NCBI GenBank assembly: GCA_963812945.1
Contig: CAWEXD010000008.1
Span: forward strand, 124,001-188,000
Direction: 5' to 3'
Source of the DNA: DASRDR01 sp963812945 [NCBI: uncultured Candidatus Rokubacteria bacterium]
GTDB lineage: Bacteria; Methylomirabilota; Methylomirabilia; Rokubacteriales
DNA: 64,000 nucleotides
Shown: piece by piece, positions 32,921-41,093 of the stretch
Numbering within the stretch: position 1 is the stretch's first letter
Layout: the number at the start of each line of letters is the position of its first letter
Position numbers and translations under genes: made by a program
Notes under the pieces: generated by a model
What the model saw: only the letters and a program-made list of their open reading frames with translations
Told to the model about the DNA's origin: nothing
Database searches by the model: none

Positions 32921-35900
32921 TCAATAGGCCAGCGTGAACTTGAAGAGGACCAGGCGACCCGGGGCGATGGCGGGATTCGCCGGGTCGGTGTCCTGGAAAC
33001 GGAACCGCTGGTCGAAGAGGTTCTTCGCTTCGAGGCTGAGAAACCCCCAGCGCCTGGGGAGCCGGTACTGCAGCGCGGCGTCGACGACGAAGAAGTCGTC
33101 CTGTCCCTGGAACAGGCTGCCGGCGGCGTCGGCGAACGTGCCGCGCTGATCCACGTACGTGCCGCGGAGCCAGGCGGTCACGCCGGAGGGGTGGAAGAAG
33201 CTGACCGTCATGGGAACGCGGTGGGTCCGGGATTCCGCCGTCTGCACGACGTTGCCAGCGTTCGGATCGAGCTTGAGCCGCTCGTAGAAGTACTCGACCG
33301 CGAGGGCGAACCAGGGGTGAGGAGCCCAGTAGATGTACGCGCGGCCGAGGTCCTCGCGCTCGCTCTGGTCCACGACAGCGCGCGGTGGGCCTTCCACCAA
33401 GAGGGGGACGTCGAGATCTCTGCGCGAGACCTCGGCGCCCACGTAGAAGTCGGCCGGCAAGACCTGGTCGACCCCGACTCCGTACCGCCAGGCGCTGGTC
33501 CCCTCGACGTCGTCGAACACCTGGGTGAATCCGGCCACCTGCGTCGGCTCGAGCGTCTGGCTCGAGATCAGCGCCCGGGCCAGCGTCCGGATCGCCGCCG
33601 CCCGGACGGTCGTCCCGGGCAGGGGAGCCCAGACGAGCCCGACCTTCGGATCGAACTCCTCCCGGCGTAGGTCCCCGCTGTCGAGGAAGTCTCCGCTCGC
33701 CCCGAGCGTCCACGTGAAGCCCTTCGGATAGCGGAGGTAAGCGTAGGCGTACACATTGGCCTGCTCGACCGTTGTCTTCACGGTGGGGAGACCGGTCGAC
33801 CGGTCCTTGCGGAACACGGGCAGATAGCCCCCACCCGCCACCACGTCGACCCAGTCGCCTCGATGGAGATGCTGGAGCTCCGCGATAGGACCATCCTCGT
33901 CGGTGTGGAGGCTGAACTCTGGCGAGATGTCGGTGTCGAAGGTCGCCCAGTGATAGCCCGCGGTGGCCAGGAGGGTGGACCAGGGAGCGAAGTCGTGCCG
34001 GAGACCGAGGCGGACGGACTCGATGCGCTCGCCCTGGCGGAGGGTCGACGAAAAGTTCGACGGGTCGAAGCGCAGCTGAAGGTCCCCAGCGTCCCGGTCC
34101 GACAGCCGTGCTTCCAGAGAGAGCGTCGTCGATGGGGTGACGCCGAGCTGCCCGAACAGGCTGTACGCCTCCTGGCGGAGGTCGTTGTTCGCTCGAAATC
34201 CGTCGGTCTCGTAGTAGAACTGTCCGAGGGTTACCGAGAACTGGTTCCAGAGGCCGTTGAGGACGATCTGGTCCCCGAAGGTAGCGTTTCCGCCCACGAC
34301 CCCGCTCGCCGACAGCGAGAGGCCGTTCCGCTCGAAGAGCGCCCCGAATTCGTTGAAGGACGGGTCGGCCGGCGCTGTGCCCGCGAGGATGAACGACCTC
34401 GACAGGCCGAACTGGGGCTGGATCGGCCGCGTGCCCAGGGGTTGGAGCATCTGGGACTGGAGGACCTGGCTCGAGCGGGCGACCTCGTTCCGTGGCAGGA
34501 CGGCGTAGGCGTCGGCGAGGAAGGTGTGCGCCGAGTAGTTGGTCGGGTCGATGGAGAGGGACCGCCACGCCTCGACCAGGGCCCGCTGGTTGAAACCGAG
34601 GTTGTCGTAGATCCGGGCAAGACTCGTGTCCCGGGTGGCGCGGTCCTCGTCGATCCGAAGAAGCGAGCGGTAGACGGCCCGGTTGTCGTTGAGGTCGATG
34701 GAGCGCTGGAGCGCCCTGAGTGCCTCGACCGGCCTGTTCACGCTCTGCTTGAGAATCGCCTCGTAGAGCCACGCCGTCGGGTCTGCCGGATCCAGAGCCT
34801 CCGCGCGCTCGAGCTCGCGGGCGGCGTGCTCCGTCCGGCGCTCCTCGTAGTAGGCCTTGCCCAAGTAGCTCCGGAGCAGGGCGTCACCCGGATCGAGGCC
34901 GACCGCGATCTCCAGCTCCTGGCGCCCGCCGTCCAGGTCGCCGCGGCGGATCCGTGCGAGCCCGAGCCCGAGGCGCGGGAGCGGCGCCCCGGAATCGAGC
35001 GCGATGGCGCGCCCGAATGCCTCCGCTGCGCGCCCGACCTCCAGGCGAGCCAGGCGGACGAAGCCCAGCACGGTGTGCGTCCGCCCGAGCGCCGGCCCGA
35101 GCCGGACGGCCTCCTCCGCTTCCTGGAGTGCGCGGTCGACGTGCCCCTCCGCCAGCCAGAGCTCCGCCAGCCGCGCGCGCACGAGCGCACTGCCGGGGTC
35201 GAGTCGGGCGGCGACCTGGAGACTCTCCCGGGCCCCGCTGAGATCGAACGCCGCCTGACGGGCGTATGACTGAGCCACGTGAGCCGCCACCGACGAGGAA
35301 TCTCGTGCCACGGCCTCGTTGGCCAGCCTGACGGCCTCCGCGCGGGCATTCTGCGCCACGGTGACGACCGACTGGAGGGCAAGCGCCGGGGCGTGGCCCG
35401 GATCCAGCGCCAGCGCGCGCTCGATGAGCGGCCGCGCCTCGTCGAGTCGCCCGACGGCGAGGAGGAGGCTCGCACGGTACGCGAGGACGCGCGGGTCCTG
35501 CACGGTGTCGGGCACGCCCGCGAGACCCGCGAAGGCCACCTCGAGCTCGCCGGCCCGCGCCGCCGTGATCGAGCGCCTGATCTCTGCGGGCCACGTGTCG
35601 CCGGGCCGGTCGGGGAAGTCGTCTGGACGAAGGTCGAGGACGGGAGGGTAGTAGAGGGTCCACGCGACGGCGTCGCCGGGCTGCACGACGATCGGGCGCA
35701 GGGCCGGCGCCTGCCCCGCGCGCGCAGCCGCCGACTGGCCGGCCGTCAAGGTGAGCGAGCCCTGTGCGTTCTCGGCGAGGACCCGGCCCTCCCAGACGGA
35801 CAGGCGCGCCTCGACGGCATCGACCTCGATCAGGAATTCGGTGCCCTCGACCGAGCCGTTGACGAACGGCGTGGTGATCCGGAGCCCTCGCGGTGTCCGG

Positions 35901-36253
35901 CTCCAGAAGTGGACGGCGCCCGTCAGGAGCTCGATCCACGTCGCCGCGCGCTCCGCCGGCGGGGTGAAGGTGATGGTCGTGTTCTGGTCCAGGCGCAGGA
36001 TCGCGCCGTCGCGCAGGGCGAGGGCGGCGCGGCTCAGCGGTCCGAGGCGCACGGCGTCGCCAGGGCAATGCGTGGCCTCGAGCTTCACGGGCAGCCACGC
36101 CACCTGGCCGGCGCGGCGGGTCTCGACCCGACCCTGGACGGAGACGGTCCGGGCGACCCAGTCGGCGCAGTCGGAAGTCTGGGCGGGCAGGGGGAGGGCC
36201 GCGAGGACGAGTGCGAGCACGAGGAGAGCGGGGCCCGGACGGCGGCCCGTCAC
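32921..36253 (-). CDS. locus A: FecR-TPR-outer-membrane beta-barrel fusion protein
   Basis: 1110 residues. A signal peptide (ALLVLALVLAALPLPAQ) leads into a FecR-like domain (VSVQGRVETRRAG, LDQNTTITF, VEGTEFLIEV; about 30-200), then about ten TPR-like repeats (about 220-570), then a beta-barrel of about 480 residues with alternating aromatic strands that ends in LVLFKFTLAY, the pattern of outer-membrane proteins. The barrel lacks a recognisable TonB plug. The protein would sit in the outer membrane with FecR and TPR domains in the periplasm. Only 12 bp separate its start from the stop of the cyclase gene upstream (-), so the two are one operon. Locus B has the same parts as separate genes. 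Confidence 0.82.
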   Translation of the reverse strand: MTGRRPGPALLVLALVLAALPLPAQTSDCADWVARTVSVQGRVETRRAGQVAWLPVKLEATHCPGDAVRLGPLSRAALALRDGAILRLDQNTTITFTPPAERAATWIELLTGAVHFWSRTPRGLRITTPFVNGSVEGTEFLIEVDAVEARLSVWEGRVLAENAQGSLTLTAGQSAAARAGQAPALRPIVVQPGDAVAWTLYYPPVLDLRPDDFPDRPGDTWPAEIRRSITAARAGELEVAFAGLAGVPDTVQDPRVLAYRASLLLAVGRLDEARPLIERALALDPGHAPALALQSVVTVAQNARAEAVRLANEAVARDSSSVAAHVAQSYARQAAFDLSGARESLQVAARLDPGSALVRARLAELWLAEGHVDRALQEAEEAVRLGPALGRTHTVLGFVRLARLEVGRAAEAFGRAIALDSGAPLPRLGLGLARIRRGDLDGGRQELEIAVGLDPGDALLRSYLGKAYYEERRTEHAARELERAEALDPADPTAWLYEAILKQSVNRPVEALRALQRSIDLNDNRAVYRSLLRIDEDRATRDTSLARIYDNLGFNQRALVEAWRSLSIDPTNYSAHTFLADAYAVLPRNEVARSSQVLQSQMLQPLGTRPIQPQFGLSRSFILAGTAPADPSFNEFGALFERNGLSLSASGVVGGNATFGDQIVLNGLWNQFSVTLGQFYYETDGFRANNDLRQEAYSLFGQLGVTPSTTLSLEARLSDRDAGDLQLRFDPSNFSSTLRQGERIESVRLGLRHDFAPWSTLLATAGYHWATFDTDISPEFSLHTDEDGPIAELQHLHRGDWVDVVAGGGYLPVFRKDRSTGLPTVKTTVEQANVYAYAYLRYPKGFTWTLGASGDFLDSGDLRREEFDPKVGLVWAPLPGTTVRAAAIRTLARALISSQTLEPTQVAGFTQVFDDVEGTSAWRYGVGVDQVLPADFYVGAEVSRRDLDVPLLVEGPPRAVVDQSEREDLGRAYIYWAPHPWFALAVEYFYERLKLDPNAGNVVQTAESRTHRVPMTVSFFHPSGVTAWLRGTYVDQRGTFADAAGSLFQGQDDFFVVDAALQYRLPRRWGFLSLEAKNLFDQRFRFQDTDPANPAIAPGRLVLFKFTLAY

Positions 36254-36265
36254 GAGGTCCCCGGT

Positions 36266-38551
36266 CTACTTCTGGTCCATCCGCACGACGCCGTCCCAGT
36301 CCGCGCTCGGCCGCTGGCCCGCGTGCGACTCACACCATCGGAGGTAGAACCGGGACGGCCCATCGTCTCCTCCGTGCGCGCGCACGATATCCTGCCACAT
36401 CCGGGTGGCCTGATCCCAGGCCCCCTCCCGATAGGCCGCGAGGGCGGCCCCAAACATAGCACACCGCTGCCTGTCCTCGGCGGTTATCGTGCCCTCTCGT
36501 GCGATGAGCTCGTGCACCAGGACCGGCCGGGACTTGCCCGCCAGCAGGAAGGCCCCAAGCTCGCGTGTCAGCAGACCCGGCAGCCCCTCGAGGACATCCG
36601 CGCTGACGAGGATGCGCGTCCCGAGGTGCTTGTTCAGTCCCTCCAGCCGGGTGGCCGTGTTCACGATGTCGCCGACCGCCCGATACTCGTAGTGGTACAT
36701 CGCGCCCACGCTGCCGAGGAGCAGCCGCCCCGAGTGGAGCCCGAGGCGGGTCGGGAGGGCGAGCCGGCCGCCTGACTCGCTGTTGAAACGATCCACGGCC
36801 GCCGCGATGTCGAGCGCGGCCAGGCATGCCCGGTTCCGGAGCGAAGCGTCCGGCTCGGTGGTTGCCCAGACGGCGAGCATGGAGTCGCCCACGACGTCCT
36901 GCACCAGGCCCCCGTGCTGCTTCACGGGCTCGAACAGGACCGCGTAGTAGCGGTTCATGAAGGCGCCGAGCTCGGTGGGCTCCATGGTCTCCGACAGCGT
37001 CGTGTACTGGTGGGCGTCCGTCGACAGGCACGTACCGAACACGAGCTGGTCCGCGGCTCGGACGTCGCCGATCTCGCGCGCCAGCTCCTCCGCGATACGG
37101 GGCGGGAGATAGTGTGCGAGCGCGGTCGTGAGGTGCTCGCGCTCCCGCCGGGTGTCACGGTGCCGCCAGAGGACGGCCGCGGCGTAGGCCAGCGGGGCCT
37201 GTACGGCGAGCGGCCCGACGACCGGCAGCCACAGGCCGGTGGCGGCGAACTGGCTGCGCGCGATGAGGAAGTACAGCCCCCCGGCGAGCAGGAGCAGCGC
37301 GGCCGAGGCGAACGGCGGCAGGCGCCAGGCTAGGAGCCCGAGGCCGAGGCCCCAGGCGATGACCAGGGCAAGCTGGGCGCCGGCCGAGAGGGGCCGGACG
37401 GCTCGGCCTTCCAGGAGATTTGCGAACGCGGTGGCGGCGACCTCGACGCCGCTCAGGTCGAGCCCGTTGGGCTCCGAGAACACCGTGTGCACTCCGTCTC
37501 GCTGCTCGAGCCCCGTGTGCGCGGAGAGCCCGACGAAGACGGCCTTGTCTCGCACGTCGAGGCCCTCGCCCCTTCCGGCCAGGCGCTCCAGCGCCTGGTC
37601 GTAAGGGACCGTGAGGATCGTCCGGGGTGGGCCGTAGAAGTCGAGGAACGGCGCGGCCGGCCCACCGTAGAGGTGGACCAGCCGCTCGAGCAGGCGCCGC
37701 TCTCGCGTGTCTCTGGCGGGATGCGGCGCGCGTGCGAGCGCCGCGCCCAGGCGGGCCGGGCCCGCGGGGTCGCGCTCCACCGTTTCACGCAGGGCGCGCA
37801 CGGTTTGCTCGGCGTGCCCCGCGATGGCGAGCGCCGCAGCATCCGCCGGCATCCCCGCCGGCAGGGCTCCGCCGCCCGTGCGGAGGAGGGCGACGAGCAC
37901 CCCGTGCGACTCGCGCGCGTAGACGTGGAACGCCACGACGGGCAGGCTCGGGGCGTCCCCGGCGCCGGCCTTGAAGGTCCAGTACCGGCTCACCTGGACG
38001 GGCACCTTCGGGAGCGGGAAGGGCGCGACGCCCACCGCGGCCTCCGTGAGGGAAGGCAAGGGGGAGGCGAGACGCTCGACGTGGAATGGCTCGGCCGGGG
38101 CGCGGGGGTCGCGTCCCGGCGCCGCCACGCTCTCCCGCACCAGCTGCTGGGCGAGGATGACCGTCCTCGCTCGCCGCATGGACTCGGCCAGCTCTCGGTC
38201 GTCCAGAGGCGCTCCGGACTCGTCGAACACGACGTCGAACGCGATCACCGCGGCCCCGCTCCGATGGAGCGCGTCGATGAGCTCGGCGTGCTGGGCACGC
38301 GGCCACCGTGCGGGGTTCGGAGGCAAGCCGAGCGCGTCCGCGGCCGGCCGGTCGATGGCCACGATGACGATCTCGGGCGGCGGCGTCCGCGGCCCGCGCA
38401 GCTTGAAGAGCAGGCCGAGGCCGGCCCACTCCTCCACGCTGACACCGAGCGGCAGCGCCAAGAACAACAGGCCGGCGACGGCGCTGAGAGCACCGACGGC
38501 GACGCTCCTGGCGAGCACGCGCGTCAAGGGACCGGCGCGCGGTCGCGACAT
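36266..38551 (-). CDS. locus A: CHASE2-domain adenylate/guanylate cyclase
   Basis: 761 residues. One N-terminal helix, a periplasmic CHASE2 sensor (IVIVAIDRPAADALG, AVIAFDVVFDESG, DKAVFVGLSAHTGLE), three helices (about 390-470), then a class III cyclase domain. Metal Asp residues are seen in STDAHQYTTL and VGDSMLAVW, and the substrate/transition-state region is VGDIVNTATRLEGLN. The second part of the catalytic core is complete, so it is probably active. It likely makes cAMP or cGMP in response to an envelope signal. The downstream partner on the same strand is the FecR-TPR-barrel gene. A perfect-35 promoter and a repeat-rich leader precede it. Confidence 0.9.
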   Translation of the reverse strand: MSRPRAGPLTRVLARSVAVGALSAVAGLLFLALPLGVSVEEWAGLGLLFKLRGPRTPPPEIVIVAIDRPAADALGLPPNPARWPRAQHAELIDALHRSGAAVIAFDVVFDESGAPLDDRELAESMRRARTVILAQQLVRESVAAPGRDPRAPAEPFHVERLASPLPSLTEAAVGVAPFPLPKVPVQVSRYWTFKAGAGDAPSLPVVAFHVYARESHGVLVALLRTGGGALPAGMPADAAALAIAGHAEQTVRALRETVERDPAGPARLGAALARAPHPARDTRERRLLERLVHLYGGPAAPFLDFYGPPRTILTVPYDQALERLAGRGEGLDVRDKAVFVGLSAHTGLEQRDGVHTVFSEPNGLDLSGVEVAATAFANLLEGRAVRPLSAGAQLALVIAWGLGLGLLAWRLPPFASAALLLLAGGLYFLIARSQFAATGLWLPVVGPLAVQAPLAYAAAVLWRHRDTRREREHLTTALAHYLPPRIAEELAREIGDVRAADQLVFGTCLSTDAHQYTTLSETMEPTELGAFMNRYYAVLFEPVKQHGGLVQDVVGDSMLAVWATTEPDASLRNRACLAALDIAAAVDRFNSESGGRLALPTRLGLHSGRLLLGSVGAMYHYEYRAVGDIVNTATRLEGLNKHLGTRILVSADVLEGLPGLLTRELGAFLLAGKSRPVLVHELIAREGTITAEDRQRCAMFGAALAAYREGAWDQATRMWQDIVRAHGGDDGPSRFYLRWCESHAGQRPSADWDGVVRMDQK

Positions 38552-38568
38552 GTCGTCCTTCGCCCTCC

Positions 38569-38612
38569 TTCCGACCGTTGGCCGACCGATGGCCGACTGC
38601 GGGCCGACCGCG
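38569..38612. repeat. four tandem 11-bp repeats in the cyclase leader
   Basis: Three direct copies of an 11-mer starting GGCCGACYG (38580-38590, 38591-38601, 38602-38612) and a degenerate fourth (38569-38579, ttccgaccgtt). The period equals one helical turn. The block lies 18-61 bp upstream of the cyclase start and downstream of its promoter. Confidence 0.7.
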
Positions 38613-38615
38613 GGC

Positions 38616-38643
38616 CCGGGACGTCCTCCGGGCTACGTCCCGG
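38616..38643. promoter_or_regulatory. 9-bp inverted repeat in the cyclase leader
   Basis: ccgggacgt (38616-38624), 10-nt spacer, acgtcccgg (38635-38643). It may form an RNA hairpin in the leader or be an operator for a dimeric protein. Confidence 0.55.
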
Positions 38644-38709
38644 TCCGTCCGCGGGTTCGACCCGCCGACGGTGAGGCCCGCCGCGACGCCGTCTCGTGGG
38701 CGTGATGTG

Positions 38710-38739
38710 AGTCTAGGAAGGGGTGCGCGGTGGTGTCAA
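38710..38739 (-). promoter_or_regulatory. strong sigma70-like promoter of locus A
   Basis: Minus strand: -35 TTGACA (38739-38734, perfect), 18-bp spacer, -10 TAGACT (38715-38710). Transcription would start near 38703, leaving a leader of about 150 nt that contains the inverted repeat and the 11-bp repeats. The rest of the gap up to 38888 shows nothing recognisable. Confidence 0.7.
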
Positions 38740-38888
38740 CGACGACCGGACGGCGGGACTCAGCCGCTCAGTCGCCCCGTCGCGATCCACGATGGGGATC
38801 TCCAGCTCCTGGCTCGCCGCGCCCGCTCCGCTTGATCCGAGCGTTAGCCAGCCGCTGGCCAGCTGTTCTACACGGTGCAGCCGACGTG

Positions 38889-38920
38889 CCAGGAGAGGGG
38901 GCGGAAGCCCCCTCTCCTGG
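38889..38920. terminator. perfect 14-bp hairpin with GGAA loop
   Basis: ccaggagagggggc (38889-38902), loop ggaa, gccccctctcctgg (38907-38920). It lies 28 bp beyond the stop of the FAH-family gene on the minus strand, so it is probably its terminator, although no T-tract follows. Confidence 0.65.
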
Positions 38921-38947
38921 AAGTACCCCAGCCTCGGCCGACAGGCG

Positions 38948-39874
38948 TCAGGCCTCGACGACGGGGTTGTCCAGGATCCCGAGCCCGGTGATCTCCATCC
39001 GGACGCGGTCGCCACCCTTGAGGAGCACGGGGGGCTTCCGCGTGAACCCGACCCCGGCGGGAGTCCCGGTGATGACCAGGTCGCCCGGGAGGAGGGTCAT
39101 CTTCGCGGTGAGGAACGCCACCAGGTAGTTGATGTTGTAGATGAGGTTCTTCGAGTTGCCGTCCTGGAGCTTGGTCCCGTTCACCCAGGTGCGGAGGTCG
39201 AGGACGTGCGGGTCGGGCACCTCCGCCCGGTCGGCGATCCACGGGCCCATCGGGGCGAAGCTGTCGCACGCCTTGCCGGCCATCCACTGGGTGGTCACCA
39301 TCTGGAAGTCGCGTGCGCTGACGTCGTTGACGACCACGTAGCCCCAGATGTAGTCGAGCGCGCGCTCGGCGGGGACGTCCCGCGCCTCCTTGCCCATGAC
39401 GAAGCCGAGCTCGACCTCGTAGTCGAGCTTCTCGCACCCCTTCGGGCGCACGATCGGCGCGGCGGCGTCCACGATCGCGTTCGGGAACTTGGCGAAGAGC
39501 GGCGGCTCCTTGGGGATGGCGCTCTTCGTCTCCTCGGCGTGGTCGATGTAGTTGAGCCCGATGCAGATGAACTTCTCGGGATCGTGGAGCGGCGCGTGGA
39601 GGTGGACTTCGGCCGCGGGGTGGGTGACCCATTCGAGCTTCCCGGCGCGCGCGGCGTCCTCCATTGCATGCAGGCCGTCCTCGGCGGCCGCGCCGGCCCG
39701 GAGGAAGCCCCGCGTGCTCGGCGGGAACAGCGCGTGGGCGAGCTCGCCCGCCCGGACGACGCCGCGGCCGCCGAGGTAGCGGTGGTAGGTCTCACCGAGG
39801 CAGCGGACGCGGTCCCCGGCGAGGACGCCCAGGCGGGGGGAGGAGCCGCGCATCGAGTAGCGAACCAGCTTCAT
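38948..39874 (-). CDS. fumarylacetoacetate hydrolase (FAH) family protein
   Basis: 308 residues. FAH fold with the metal triad: LNYIDHAEE, LDYEVELGFVMG (two Glu) and NDVSARDFQ (Asp). GTPAGVGFTRKPP and a late GDLVITG complete the family pattern. Members hydrolyse or decarboxylate beta-diketo or 2-keto acids, often in aromatic degradation; the exact reaction is unknown. ATG 39874 is preceded by aggag 8-12 nt upstream. A TATAAT -10 lies on the minus strand at 39947-39942. Confidence 0.9.
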   Translation of the reverse strand: MKLVRYSMRGSSPRLGVLAGDRVRCLGETYHRYLGGRGVVRAGELAHALFPPSTRGFLRAGAAAEDGLHAMEDAARAGKLEWVTHPAAEVHLHAPLHDPEKFICIGLNYIDHAEETKSAIPKEPPLFAKFPNAIVDAAAPIVRPKGCEKLDYEVELGFVMGKEARDVPAERALDYIWGYVVVNDVSARDFQMVTTQWMAGKACDSFAPMGPWIADRAEVPDPHVLDLRTWVNGTKLQDGNSKNLIYNINYLVAFLTAKMTLLPGDLVITGTPAGVGFTRKPPVLLKGGDRVRMEITGLGILDNPVVEA

Positions 39875-39941
39875 CGGACTCTCCTGGTCTCGGGTGACGG
39901 ATCAAAGCGATCGGCCCCAACAGGCTGCGAACGTCGCCCCG

Positions 39942-39996
39942 ATTATATGCCGGCGGGCCTCGTCGCGTTGACGCTCCCCGGGGCCTGTGATAGACA
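39942..39996. promoter_or_regulatory. overlapping divergent promoters
   Basis: Minus strand: a perfect -10 TATAAT (39947-39942) for the FAH gene with a weak -35. Plus strand: TTGACG (39968-39973), 17-bp spacer, TAGACA (39991-39996), 7 nt before ATG 40004. The elements lie within 55 bp, so the two genes may compete for RNA polymerase. Confidence 0.5.
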
Positions 39997-40003
39997 GGGG
40001 CGC

Positions 40004-41023
40004 ATGACCGTGACGGTCGTCGGCGTGGGTGCGATCGGCGGCGTGACCGGAGCGTCGCTGGTGCGGGCCGGCCACGACGTGCTCCTGGTCGACCAGGCGG
40101 CGGACCACGTGGCCGCGATGCAGAGCGGGGGGCTCGCGATCGTGACCCCCGACGGGGCCTGGACGGTACCGGTCCGGGCCGTCACCCCCGGTGGCCTTCC
40201 GGCGACGCTCGACCTCGTCCTTTTGGCCGTCAAGGCGCAGCACACGGCAGCGGCCCTCGACACGATCGCGCCCCGCTTGGCCGCGCACGGGACGGTCGTG
40301 TCGCTCCAGAACGGGCTCAACGAGCCCCTGATCGCCGCCCGGGTGGGCGCGGAGCGGACCGTGGGCTGCCTCGTGAACTGGGCGGCGGACTGGGTTGCGC
40401 CCGGGCGGATCCAGCACGGCGGCGTGGGCACGTTCGCGATCGGCGAGCTGGACGGGGAGCTCTCGCCGCGGGTCAAGGAGCTCGCGGAGCTGCTCGGAGC
40501 GGTTACGCCGATCCAGGTCACCACGAACATCGGCGGCTTCAAGTGGTCGAAGCACGTCTATGCGGCGCTCCTCACGGCCACCGCGCTCGTCGACGCGCAC
40601 GTCTACGAGGTCGTCGAGCGCTCGCCTGCGCTCCAGCGAATGCTCGTGGCGCTGGTGGCCGAGGGGATGGCGGTCGCGGACGCCGAGGGCGTCCGGCTCG
40701 AGGCCTTCGACGAGTTCGACCCGGCGTGGTATCGGCGGGGCCGCGCCGGAGACGCCGAGGCGGTCGCGCGGGCGATGGCGGCGATCAGCCGTTTCTACCG
40801 GGGCCACACCAAGACCAAGACCGGCATCTGGCGAGACCTCGTCGTCCGGAAGCGGAAGACGGAGGTCGAGGCGCACCTCGGCGCCACGCTCGAGCGCGCC
40901 GGGCGTCACGGGCTCCACGCCCCGCTGACCCGGCGACTCCTCGCGATGATCGGCGAGATCGAAACCGGCCGCCGCCCGATGGCCTGGGAGAACCTCGACG
41001 AGCTGGCCGGGGTCAGACTTTGA
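40004..41023 (+). CDS. ketopantoate reductase (PanE/ApbA)-family oxidoreductase
   Basis: 339 residues from ATG 40004. N-terminal GxGxxG fold VVGVGAIGGVTGASLVRAGH, LLAVKAQHTAAAL (the Lys typical of the family), SLQNGLNEPLIAA, and the conserved Lys in GGFKWSKHVYAALL. It is longer than PanE by about 30 residues in the C-terminal helical domain. It may reduce 2-ketopantoate or a related 2-keto acid; adjacency to an FAH gene suggests catabolism rather than pantothenate synthesis, but this is inference. Its last codons and stop lie inside the left arm of an interspersed repeat. Confidence 0.87.
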   Translation: MTVTVVGVGAIGGVTGASLVRAGHDVLLVDQAADHVAAMQSGGLAIVTPDGAWTVPVRAVTPGGLPATLDLVLLAVKAQHTAAALDTIAPRLAAHGTVVSLQNGLNEPLIAARVGAERTVGCLVNWAADWVAPGRIQHGGVGTFAIGELDGELSPRVKELAELLGAVTPIQVTTNIGGFKWSKHVYAALLTATALVDAHVYEVVERSPALQRMLVALVAEGMAVADAEGVRLEAFDEFDPAWYRRGRAGDAEAVARAMAAISRFYRGHTKTKTGIWRDLVVRKRKTEVEAHLGATLERAGRHGLHAPLTRRLLAMIGEIETGRRPMAWENLDELAGVRL

Positions 41024-41093
41024 CTTCCGGACAATTCGACGACGCGCCGCGGGTGGAAGGGGTGGAAGTGTCCCGAAGTCAAAGTCTGACCCC
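41009..41093. repeat. GGGGTCAG inverted-repeat element, copy 1
   Basis: Perfect 18-bp inverted arms ggggtcagactttgactt (41009-41026) and aagtcaaagtctgacccc (41076-41093), separated by 49 bp. The left arm encodes the last residues and stop of the ketopantoate-reductase-like gene; the right arm lies in the first codons of the next gene. Confidence 0.85.
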
